NCBI GenBank assembly: GCA_035301265.1
Contig: DATGUP010000007.1
Location: 62,001-126,000, forward strand
Reading direction: 5' to 3'
Source of the DNA: DATGUP01 sp035301265
GTDB lineage: Bacteria; Bacillota; Bacilli; Bacillales; Amphibacillaceae
Length of the DNA stretch: 64,000 nucleotides
Made by a program: the position numbers and the translations under genes. Shown here in pieces: positions 44,114-51,151 of the stretch; the stretch's first letter is position 1; each line of letters opens with the position of its first letter. The notes under the pieces are model-generated. The model ran no database searches and was not told where the DNA came from. It worked only from the letters and a program-made list of their open reading frames with translations.

Positions 44114-44303
44114 GGATTTTGAATTACATGATATCGTGCAAATGAAAAAACCGCATCCGTGCGGGGAAAATCGCTGGCAAATCATTCGCATGGGTGCGGA
44201 CATCCGCATTAAATGTCAAGGCTGCGGCCATAGTGTTATGATGCCGCGCCGGAGATTCACTAAAAAACTCAAAAAAATACTCGCGAAAAATGATGAACAT
44301 TAA
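44097..44303 (+). CDS. DUF951 small zinc-ribbon-like protein
   Basis: A 68-residue basic protein, DIVQMKKPHPCGENRWQIIRMGADIRIKCQGCGHSVMMPRRRF, with three Cys in a C...CxxC pattern and a His nearby, the signature of DUF951. Function is unknown but it is very often encoded beside ychF, rpsF or mscS in Firmicutes, as here. The start could be ATG 44097 or TTG 44103; the latter has better spacing from CAGGAG. Confidence 0.85.
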   Translation: MTLAHKDFELHDIVQMKKPHPCGENRWQIIRMGADIRIKCQGCGHSVMMPRRRFTKKLKKILAKNDEH

Positions 44304-44419
44304 TCGATCGTGTTAAAAAATCGTCTGTTGGTCTCATTTGAAATGAAAAAAATGAAAAAATGTACACCAAACGGCAAAAATGGAGGTATAACGTCTCTTC
44401 GTTTTTGCTTTTTCCTTTC

Positions 44420-44448
44420 TTGTCAAATTATTGCCGAATATCTATAAT
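44420..44448 (+). promoter_or_regulatory. SigA promoter of ychF
   Basis: TTGTCA and TATAAT with a 17-bp spacer, 52 bp before the ychF start. Confidence 0.75.
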
Positions 44449-44499
44449 TGGTATGACTCACGCGTTTACGAATGGACATCCTTAAGGAGTGAAAGTGGC

Positions 44500-45603
44500 A
44501 TGTCACTGACAGCAGGAATCGTCGGTCTCCCCAATGTCGGTAAATCGACATTGTTCAATGCGATCACGCAAGCCGGGGCCGAAGCGGCAAACTATCCATT
44601 TGCCACCATTGATCCTAATGTGGGAATCGTAGAAGTTCCCGACGATCGCTTGCAAAAATTAACTGAATTAGTTAAACCGAAAAAAACAGTGCCGACAACT
44701 TTTGAATTTACCGATATCGCCGGTATTGTAAAAGGGGCGAGCAAAGGTGAAGGACTCGGCAACCAGTTTTTGTCTCACATCCGCCAAGTGGATGCTGTTT
44801 GCCAAGTCGTACGTTGTTTTGAAGATGATCAAATCACACATGTTTCAGGCAAAGTCGATCCTTTAGATGATATAGAAACGATTAATTTAGAATTGATCCT
44901 CGCAGATCTTGAAACGATTAACAAACGATACGAACGCGTAAAGAAAATGGCGAAGCAAAAAGAAAAGGCAGCTATGGCGGAGTTTGAAGTTTTACAAATG
45001 TTAAAGGAGGGGATGGAAGAACGCGAATTGCCGGCACGGGCTCTCGATTTCACCGATGAACAACAAAAAATTGTCAAACAGCTGCATTTATTGACAGCAA
45101 AGCCGATGTTATATGTCGCCAATGTCGGTGAAGATGATATCGTTGAACCAGAAAACAACCCCCATGTCCAGCAAGTTAAAGCATACGCCGAAAAAGAGGG
45201 AGCTGAGGTGGTCGTCGTTTGTGCACGAATCGAAGAGGAGATTGCCGAACTCGACCAAGAAGAAAAAGCGCTGTTTTTAGATGAGCTTGGTATCGTCGAA
45301 TCAGGGCTTGATCAGTTGATTAAAGCGTCGTACCATCTGCTCGGCTTGGCGACATTTTTTACAGCTGGAGAACAAGAAGTGCGCGCTTGGACATTCCGGC
45401 AAGGTATGAAAGCCCCACAAGCTGCCGGAATTATTCATAGCGACTTTGAACGAGGGTTTATCCGCGCTGAAACGGTATCATTTACAGATCTTGTTGACGC
45501 AGGATCGATGGCAAAAGCGAGGGAAAACGGTAAAGTCCGACTCGAAGGAAAAGATTACTTAGTAAAAGATGGCGATGTCATTCATTTCCGATTTAATGTA
45601 TGA
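44500..45603 (+). CDS. ychF: Redox-regulated ATPase YchF (Obg family)
   Basis: A 367-residue OBG-like P-loop NTPase that prefers ATP. P-loop GLPNVGKST at residues 8-16, switch DIAGIVKGASKGEGLGNQFL, G4-like position AN(V) in place of NKxD, a coiled-coil hairpin in the middle (KMAKQKEKAAMAEFEVLQML), and the C-terminal TGS domain (AGEQEVRAWTFRQGMKAPQAAG). It binds ribosomes and affects stress response. B. subtilis name is yyaF. Start ATG 44500 with AAGGAGTG; an earlier in-frame ATG lacks a ribosome site. Confidence 0.95.
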   Translation: MSLTAGIVGLPNVGKSTLFNAITQAGAEAANYPFATIDPNVGIVEVPDDRLQKLTELVKPKKTVPTTFEFTDIAGIVKGASKGEGLGNQFLSHIRQVDAVCQVVRCFEDDQITHVSGKVDPLDDIETINLELILADLETINKRYERVKKMAKQKEKAAMAEFEVLQMLKEGMEERELPARALDFTDEQQKIVKQLHLLTAKPMLYVANVGEDDIVEPENNPHVQQVKAYAEKEGAEVVVVCARIEEEIAELDQEEKALFLDELGIVESGLDQLIKASYHLLGLATFFTAGEQEVRAWTFRQGMKAPQAAGIIHSDFERGFIRAETVSFTDLVDAGSMAKARENGKVRLEGKDYLVKDGDVIHFRFNV

Positions 45604-45608
45604 ACAAG

Positions 45609-45637
45609 TTGTTTTTTAATGATGGATTTGCTATAAT
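45609..45637 (+). promoter_or_regulatory. SigA promoter of the rpsF operon
   Basis: TTGTTT and TATAAT with a 17-bp spacer, just before the leader hairpins. Confidence 0.7.
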
Positions 45638-45647
45638 TTAACGTTGT

Positions 45648-45698
45648 GAGTAATTGCTTATGGATTACTCCTTGCCCCTTTGATCAAAAAGGGGCCGT
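45648..45698 (+). promoter_or_regulatory. Leader RNA with two hairpins, candidate S6:S18 autoregulatory site
   Basis: Hairpin 1 is GAGTAAT/ATTACTC (45648-45670). Hairpin 2 is GCCCCTTT/AAAGGGGC (45674-45695) followed by CG, so the 3' side reads GGGGCCG. The known S6:S18-binding leader motif of rpsF operons places a CCG element at a stem of this type. The rpsF ribosome site follows 15 bases later. The assignment is inference from position and pattern. Confidence 0.5.
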
Positions 45699-45722
45699 TT
45701 AGACCAAAAGGAGGTGTTACGG

Positions 45723-46013
45723 ATGAGAAAGTATGAAATCATGTATATTATCCGTCCTGACATGGAGGAAGAAGCGCGAGCCAACTTGATTGAGCGTTTC
45801 AACAATATTTTGACCGACAACGGGGCGGAGATTGGGAAAGTTGATGAAATGGGTAAACGCCGTCTGGCATATAAAATCAAAAACTATCGTGATGGCTATT
45901 ATGTCGTCGTCAACTTTAGCGGTGATGAAAGAGCTGTAAATGAATTTGATCGCCAGGCGAAGTTCACTGACGACATCATTCGACATATGGCCATTCGTGA
46001 AGATGACCAATAA
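45723..46013 (+). CDS. rpsF: 30S ribosomal protein S6
   Basis: A 96-residue protein, MRKYEIMYIIRPDMEEEAR...GKRRLAYKIKNYRDGYYVVVNFSGD, clear S6. It pairs with S18 on the 30S platform and, as the complex, likely binds its own leader. Start ATG 45723 with AAAGGAGGTG; an upstream in-frame TTG/ATG lies in the ribosome site. It leads the rpsF-ssb-rpsR operon. Confidence 0.97.
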   Translation: MRKYEIMYIIRPDMEEEARANLIERFNNILTDNGAEIGKVDEMGKRRLAYKIKNYRDGYYVVVNFSGDERAVNEFDRQAKFTDDIIRHMAIREDDQ

Positions 46014-46029
46014 ATAAGGGGTGGTTCTG

Positions 46030-46479
46030 ATGTTGAATCGCGTCGTATTAGTTGGCAGATTGACGAAGGATCCTGATTTGCGCTATACACAATCCGGTGT
46101 AGCCGTCGCCAACTTTACCGTTGCATGCAACCGGCCTTTTGCCAATCAACAAGGAGTGCGTGAGGCCGATTTTATTAATTGTGTCGTATGGCGTCGGGCT
46201 GCGGAAAATCTTGCCAACTACATGAAAAAAGGCAGTATGGTCGGCGTGGATGGCCGTATTCAGACGCGAACATTTGAAGGACAAGACGGTAGAACGGTCT
46301 TTGTCACCGAAGTAGTAGCTGATAGTGTGCAATTTTTGGAATCAAAAGGAACTACCCAACAAAGAGCTATGAGCGCATCGGGATTCCAAAATGATTACAA
46401 CCAGAACCAAAACGATATTAACCCGTTTGAAAATGATGGTGAACCGATTGATATATCGGATGACGATCTTCCATTTTAG
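46030..46479 (+). CDS. ssb: Single-stranded DNA-binding protein
   Basis: A 149-residue SSB. OB fold MLNRVVLVGRLTKDPDLRYTQSGVAVANFTVACNR, then a flexible Gln/Asn-rich tail and the acidic C-terminal tip PIDISDDDLPF that binds replication partners. It lies between rpsF and rpsR, as in B. subtilis ssbA. The start ATG 46030 is nine bases inside an open GTG frame, behind AAGGGG. Confidence 0.96.
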   Translation: MLNRVVLVGRLTKDPDLRYTQSGVAVANFTVACNRPFANQQGVREADFINCVVWRRAAENLANYMKKGSMVGVDGRIQTRTFEGQDGRTVFVTEVVADSVQFLESKGTTQQRAMSASGFQNDYNQNQNDINPFENDGEPIDISDDDLPF

Positions 46480-46505
46480 AACAATTTGAAAAGGAGGGCT
46501 TAGCT

Positions 46506-46736
46506 ATGGCAGCTCGTCGCGGACGTGCAAAACGTCGTAAGGTATGCTATTTCACAGCAAACGGTATAACACACATTGATTACAAAGACGTTGATCTATT
46601 GAAACGATTTATTTCAGAACGCGGCAAAATTCTTCCTCGCCGTGTCACAGGAACGTCAGCCAAATATCAACGCAAACTGACTAAAGCGATTAAACGCGCT
46701 CGTCAAATGGCCTTATTGCCATATGTCGAAGACTAA
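46506..46736 (+). CDS. rpsR: 30S ribosomal protein S18
   Basis: A 76-residue basic protein, KRRKVCYFTANGITHIDYKD, LLKRFISERGKILPRRVTGT and AIKRARQMALLPYVED: standard S18 of the zinc-free type with one Cys. ATG with AAAGGAGGG. It is the last intact gene of the operon; a decayed paralogue follows within 40 bp. Confidence 0.97.
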   Translation: MAARRGRAKRRKVCYFTANGITHIDYKDVDLLKRFISERGKILPRRVTGTSAKYQRKLTKAIKRARQMALLPYVED

Positions 46737-46775
46737 CGATAAAGAAACCTCTAAACCGGCTTAAGAGGTAATGAA

Positions 46776-46980
46776 ATGGCTGTTCGTAGAGGATGCGGTG
46801 GTAGGCGTTGTAAAGTATGTCCCTTTACCGCTTAACGGTATATTGCTCGTATCGACTACAAAGATGTTTCATTTCCGAACGGGGAAAAATTTTTCTTCGT
46901 CGTGTAACTGGAACTTCTGTAGAATACCAACGTCAACTTAATTGCGCTTAAACGCGCTCTTGTCATTTGTTACGGAATAG
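46776..46980 (+). pseudogene. Decayed second copy of rpsR (S18)
   Basis: Not an open frame, but its codons align with rpsR throughout. ATG-GCT-GTT-CGT begins MAVRRGCGGRRCKVCPFTA; a one-base insertion then gives an in-frame TAA. After frame changes come RIDYKDV, a gap of about 15 bases, then GKI.LRRVTGTSVEYQRQL and a KRAL remnant, followed by TAG. Most shared codons differ from live rpsR at the third base, so the copy diverged under selection before it died, rather than being a fresh duplicate. It has three Cys codons (C-GGRR-C-KV-C) against one in the live gene, which is reminiscent of the Cys-containing S18 form. A ribosome-site-like AAGAGGT precedes it. Confidence 0.8.
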
Positions 46981-46998
46981 TAATAAATGATATTTAAT

Positions 46999-47032
46999 AG
47001 AGAAGCAATGAACTATTGGCTTCTCTTTTTTT
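46999..47032 (+). terminator. Terminator of the rpsF-ssb-rpsR operon
   Basis: AGAGAAGC / GCTTCTCT stem with a 12-nt loop and eight T. It lies after the pseudogene, so the dead copy is still within the operon transcript. The next 228 bp to the mod operon contain no feature I can support. Confidence 0.85.
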
Positions 47033-47260
47033 ACTTTGCAGGAAACTTAGACTGCGTGAAATCTGTTTTAGCATTCAGTTGATAACATCCGTAACAAAAA
47101 TTAGAAACTGACTCGCTTGAGCTTTTGTGACCATTGCAAGCTAAGCTTTTATAAATAAAATAGTAAGCATACTAAAGGAAAATCTGTTCTACTATAAGGC
47201 TGATTATCCTTTTTTAATTTTTGGAACTGACCGTTTCAATACTGACGGTTGAAACACGCA

Positions 47261-47884
47261 TTAATCACTTGATTGCAGCATTCCATCAGTTATTTTTAAG
47301 ATGCGATCTCCGAGTTTCTCCGCTTCCTTTTCATCATGTGTAACCATTACGACGGGAATTTTCCATAGCGCGTGCAAATGTAACAATTCATTTTGACACT
47401 CCTCACGCGTATCGCTGTCCAGTGCAGAAAACGGCTCATCTAAAAGCAAGGCTTCCGGTTTTGTAGCTAGCGCTCGCACAAGCGCGACGCGTTGTTTTTC
47501 ACCCCCGGAAATATGCTTGGGATATCGATCGAGTAAATGATGAATACGCGTTGCCGTCAAAAGCCTGTCGACTAGTGCTTGGTCTTTCATCCCATAAGCT
47601 ATGTTTTTTCTCACCGTCATATGCGGAAACAAGGCATAGTTTTGAAAAAGGTAGCCGATATTTCGCTTTTGAATCGGCATCGGCTTTCGATTTGTTTGAA
47701 ACAAAATCCGCTCGTTTAGCCGGATATATCCTGCGTCTGGATGGACAAGACCTGCAATGCAGTTCAAGATTGTCGTTTTACCAGCGCCGGATGGGCCAAA
47801 CAAAACCGTGATTTCTTCTCCTACGTCAAATGCTGCTTTGACAGAAAAATTGTTCCGTTGTTTTATAATATCAACCGAAAGCAT
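47261..47884 (-). CDS. ABC transporter ATPase, molybdate type (ModC-like, short)
   Basis: A 207-residue ABC ATPase: Walker A GPSGAGKTT, Q-loop YLFQNYALFP, signature ISGGEKQRVALVRAL, Walker B ALLLDEPFSALD, His switch MVTHDEKEAE. The ModC-typical C-terminal TOBE domain is absent. It is the third gene of an operon after ModB and ModA, so molybdate (or tungstate/sulfate) uptake is the inferred role. Start ATG 47884 (MLSVDIIKQ) is favoured, seven bases past GGGGGA; earlier codons overlap the ribosome site. Confidence 0.8.
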   Translation of the reverse strand: MLSVDIIKQRNNFSVKAAFDVGEEITVLFGPSGAGKTTILNCIAGLVHPDAGYIRLNERILFQTNRKPMPIQKRNIGYLFQNYALFPHMTVRKNIAYGMKDQALVDRLLTATRIHHLLDRYPKHISGGEKQRVALVRALATKPEALLLDEPFSALDSDTREECQNELLHLHALWKIPVVMVTHDEKEAEKLGDRILKITDGMLQSSD

Positions 47885-47898
47885 ACGCATTTCCCCCA

Positions 47899-48591
47899 CT
47901 ATTTCTTATTTGAACCATCCCTTATATGGCGAGCGCTCCACCAATTTAACCAAAATACGGCGGTAAAGCCGACAATGACAATACTCATGACCCAAAATGA
48001 CGCTGTTTTAACATCACCAGTTTCCACAGCAAAATAAATCGCAAGCGGAATCGTTTCCGTCTGCTGGGGTATATAGCCCGCCACCATTAATGTTGCTCCG
48101 AATTCTCCCAACGCTCGAGCAAATGTTAGGACAAGACCTGCTAGAATCCCAGGCCATGCAAGCGGAAGAGAAATCGTCCAGAACACGCGCCATTTCGATG
48201 CGCCCATCGTCAATGCAGCATACTCCACGGAAATGTCATATTTTTTAAAAGCAGCTGAGGCGCTTTGATACATAAGGGGAAACGATACAACGACAGCCGC
48301 CAGAACGGCACCCCCCCATGTAAACACGACTTGTACATTGAGGGTTTGTAACAACAAACGTCCGAACGGTCCGTTTTTCCCGAACAAATAGAGCAATCCG
48401 AAACCGATAACGGTCGGTGGAAGAACGAGCGGCAGCATGAAAAGCGAATCGACAATTCTTTTCCCTGGAAAATCACACTGAGTCATCCACCGTGCTGATG
48501 CGATTCCGAGAATAGCTACAATACTAGTTGCTAGCCCAGCGATTTTCAACGATAAAAAGAGCGGCGCAAGATGCACGAAAACCTCCTCCAT
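47899..48591 (-). CDS. modB: Molybdate ABC transporter permease ModB
   Basis: A 230-residue permease with five or six membrane helices. The EAA-like cytoplasmic loop is visible as AALTMGASKWRVFWTISLPLAWPGILAG, and ARALGEFGATLMVAGYIPQQTETIPLAIY is the ModB signature. It sits between the ModA and ModC genes on one transcript. ATG at 48591 with GGAGG upstream. Confidence 0.9.
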   Translation of the reverse strand: MEEVFVHLAPLFLSLKIAGLATSIVAILGIASARWMTQCDFPGKRIVDSLFMLPLVLPPTVIGFGLLYLFGKNGPFGRLLLQTLNVQVVFTWGGAVLAAVVVSFPLMYQSASAAFKKYDISVEYAALTMGASKWRVFWTISLPLAWPGILAGLVLTFARALGEFGATLMVAGYIPQQTETIPLAIYFAVETGDVKTASFWVMSIVIVGFTAVFWLNWWSARHIRDGSNKK

Positions 48592-48600
48592 TTCATAAGC

Positions 48601-49371
48601 CTACTCGTTCACTGATAAAAATCCATGCTGATTGAGAATTGTTTGCGCACGATCACTTTCCAAAAACGACAGGAACGCTTCGGCAGTTTTGCGGTTGATG
48701 CTTGTTTTAACAACGGCGGCGGGATAAACAATCGGTTCATGCAAAGAGGCATCGATCGTCGTGATGACTTGGACGTGATCCGATCGGTCGGCGTCTGTTT
48801 TGTATACAAATCCGATTTCGGTATTACCGGATTCGACATAAGCTAGAACTTGGCTGACATCTTTGGCAAAAACGAATTGATCCTCTAAAAGGTCCCACAA
48901 ATCTTCATGCATCAATGCTTCTTTTGTATAACGGCCTGCTGGTACATTGTCCGGATTACCGATGGCGATTTGATCCCGGCTATTCTGAGCTAACGCATCG
49001 AGATTGTCGGAGGTTGCCGTGTTTTCTTTTTTAGCGATCATTACGAGTTGGTTTGCTGCAAAATCGATGCGCGTTTTAGAAAAAATGCGGCCTTGATCTT
49101 CAAGTGTATCCATCCATGTTTGGTCGGCCGATAAAAAAATATCGACAGGCGCCCCTTGCTGGATTTGGCGGCTCAGCTGTCCGGATGATCCAAAGTTAGT
49201 CGTTACATCAACATCGGGATACTCTTTCGTAAAGGCATGCACCAATTCATCCATCGCTTCGGTTAAACTCGCTGCTGCAGAAATAAACAGTTCATCTTTT
49301 TCTTTCGTTTCTTGATAGGAGCATCCTGCCATGATTACGAGGATAATCATAAGGGCAGCAGTCTGTTTCAT
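48601..49371 (-). CDS. modA: Molybdate-binding lipoprotein ModA
   Basis: A 256-residue lipoprotein. Signal with lipobox IMAGC (Cys16), then the ModA fold: FISAAASLTEAMDELVHAF, NFGSSGQLSRQIQQGAPVDIFLSAD, IAIGNPDNVPAGRYTKEAL, and VESGNTEIGFVYKTDA. These match oxyanion-binding loops, so molybdate/tungstate is the likely ligand. It begins one base after the upstream membrane gene stop, which shows translational coupling. Confidence 0.92.
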   Translation of the reverse strand: MKQTAALMIILVIMAGCSYQETKEKDELFISAAASLTEAMDELVHAFTKEYPDVDVTTNFGSSGQLSRQIQQGAPVDIFLSADQTWMDTLEDQGRIFSKTRIDFAANQLVMIAKKENTATSDNLDALAQNSRDQIAIGNPDNVPAGRYTKEALMHEDLWDLLEDQFVFAKDVSQVLAYVESGNTEIGFVYKTDADRSDHVQVITTIDASLHEPIVYPAAVVKTSINRKTAEAFLSFLESDRAQTILNQHGFLSVNE

Positions 49372-49372
49372 A

Positions 49373-49867
49373 TCAACCCTCCTTAACCGGTCGGCGTCTC
49401 CGTTTCGGATAAATGGTAATAATGCTGATGAGAAACAGGAGTACGTACAGACAAAATATCCATAACATATGAGGACTTACGGGTATAATCAATGCAACGA
49501 TCGTATAGATTAGGCTTGGAATGGTCGATAGATAAGCACTCATTTTCCAGAGCAAGGCAAAGCGCAATTTACGTCTCAGCAGTTTGGCGATTCCCGTGCC
49601 GATCCAAGCAATTAAAGCTAATAATAAAAACACCCCGATGGTCATGGGCAAGTAATAAAACATAAAAAAGTAAATCAACCAGAAAAACAAATTAATCCCG
49701 CTGTTGGCATCCGCTTGCAGTAAATTCACCATCGCCGGTAAAGAAATCAAACCGATGAGAATAAACATATAAACGACCGTGATATCCATGCCAATCCGGT
49801 TTAATTTGAACACTGCCTGTTTTTTGGGCAGCTGTATACTGTGGACAAACGTACGCCAAAAAACCAT
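49373..49867 (-). CDS. Small polytopic membrane protein at the head of the mod operon
   Basis: A 164-residue protein with four hydrophobic segments (about residues 30-50, 60-85, 90-110 and 120-150) and a basic tail YPKRRRRPVKEG. The N terminus FWRTFVHSIQLPKKQAVFKLNRIGMDI resembles DUF1189 proteins, but the total length is shorter than that family's usual 250-260 residues, so it may be a trimmed relative. It is not part of known mod systems. The stop is one base from the modA start. Function unknown. Confidence 0.6.
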   Translation of the reverse strand: MVFWRTFVHSIQLPKKQAVFKLNRIGMDITVVYMFILIGLISLPAMVNLLQADANSGINLFFWLIYFFMFYYLPMTIGVFLLLALIAWIGTGIAKLLRRKLRFALLWKMSAYLSTIPSLIYTIVALIIPVSPHMLWIFCLYVLLFLISIITIYPKRRRRPVKEG

Positions 49868-49914
49868 CGATTTTCAGCTCCGATTTTTAGAAGGTTATGC
49901 TTTAGTTTTACGGT

Positions 49915-49937
49915 TGCATATCAAAGCAAGATATGCA
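49915..49937. repeat. Inverted repeat upstream of the mod operon
   Basis: TGCATATC-AAAGCAA-GATATGCA, a perfect 8-7-8 dyad 48 bp before the first gene of the mod operon; a candidate operator or leader hairpin. Confidence 0.5.
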
Positions 49938-50071
49938 TGATAATCGACATTTATAAAATGTTACCATTTCTATTATAGCGGTACAGGCGTATGTACAAAA
50001 AGGATATGAATGCATTATTGCCCAGGAAATATCTTTTTTCCTTGTCAGTTGCCAAAAATGCTATAAATCAT

Positions 50072-50087
50072 GTTATCATATGATAAC
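50072..50087. promoter_or_regulatory. Perfect 16-bp palindrome upstream of yybS
   Basis: GTTATCATATGATAAC, exactly self-complementary, 58 bp before the yybS start and close to a possible TTGCCA (50049) -35 element. Probable repressor or activator site; the factor is unknown. Confidence 0.55.
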
Positions 50088-50145
50088 GGGGTATAGGATA
50101 TAAATATATGAATAGTGCAGAAAGCAATGAACGAGGTGCACATGG

Positions 50146-51084
50146 ATGAATTCCAAAAGAATAACCGATGGGGTTCGATTAACAGCTGTCTTTATCGTTA
50201 TCTTGCTCGTTTCTCTTTTCGTCCCCATTATAAATATCGTCGCTGTCTTCGGCCTCGCCGTGCCGTTTGTTATTTATTCGGCGCGACATGGCTGGAAAGC
50301 CGCCGTTCCGATGGCGATTGCATCCGTAGTACTTGCATTCTTTGTGGCAACATTCGTTTCCTTTCCGCTTGCGTTATTGATGGCGCTGGGCGGATTGATG
50401 ATCGGCCAAGCGATTCATGCCAACTTGTCACCTTATGAAACATGGGCAAGGGGAACGGTTGGGTTTATCATCGGCTTAGTGTTCGCTTTTGTGTTCACAC
50501 AACTTGTTCTCCATGTCAACTGGATGGATGAAATGGAGCAAATGATGCGTGAATACACGCAGATGACAAAGGATTTGATGGCGCAGTTCGGTACGCTTGA
50601 TCAAGCAGACGAGCAACTCGCATTGATGGAAGAAGAACTTTTGCGCATGACGGATTTTTTACCGGCCGGACTCGCTTTTGCCGCTATCCTATTAGCTTTT
50701 ATTAGCCAATGGATCAGCTACAAGGTAATGAATCGACTCGATGACCAAACGCTTCGCTTTCCGCCGTTTCGGACGATGAAAATGCCGGTGTCCATCGTTT
50801 GGATCTACTTTTTTGCATTAATCGTCACATTTTTTGATCTTGATTCGGATAGTTTATTGTTGATTGCTTCAGAAAATGTCCGTATGGTTGCGGGAATGCT
50901 CATGATGATTCAAGGGTTTTCTTTTATTTTTTTCTTTTCCCATCATAAGAAAATGTCCAAGGCATTGCCAATCGCCAGTGTCGTTGTAACATTGTTTTTA
51001 CCGTTTATTTTTATTTTTCCAGTCCGGATTCTCGGCATTGTCGATATTGGGTTTGGGTTGAGAGAGCGTTTGGAAAAAGGGTAA
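50146..51084 (+). CDS. yybS: YybS family membrane protein (DUF2232)
   Basis: A 312-residue protein with about eight membrane helices. It contains a cytoplasmic acidic helix between helices 4 and 5 (MDEMEQMMREYTQMTKDL..MEEELLRMTDF), as in the DUF2232/YybS family. The family is conserved next to gdpP in Bacilli, here 67 bp upstream, but its function is not known. ATG with AACGAGGTG. Confidence 0.85.
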   Translation: MNSKRITDGVRLTAVFIVILLVSLFVPIINIVAVFGLAVPFVIYSARHGWKAAVPMAIASVVLAFFVATFVSFPLALLMALGGLMIGQAIHANLSPYETWARGTVGFIIGLVFAFVFTQLVLHVNWMDEMEQMMREYTQMTKDLMAQFGTLDQADEQLALMEEELLRMTDFLPAGLAFAAILLAFISQWISYKVMNRLDDQTLRFPPFRTMKMPVSIVWIYFFALIVTFFDLDSDSLLLIASENVRMVAGMLMMIQGFSFIFFFSHHKKMSKALPIASVVVTLFLPFIFIFPVRILGIVDIGFGLRERLEKG

Positions 51085-51151
51085 TTTCCGACTTGATGGG
51101 TGAAGTAAACAGAATCATCAAGCGGATGTTTCTGTAGCAGGAGATGATTTT

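Noticed and set aside
47230..47255. Dyad GTTTCAA/TTGAAAC as terminator of the mod operon
   Set aside because: The T run is separated from the stem by several bases and the orientation is unconvincing.
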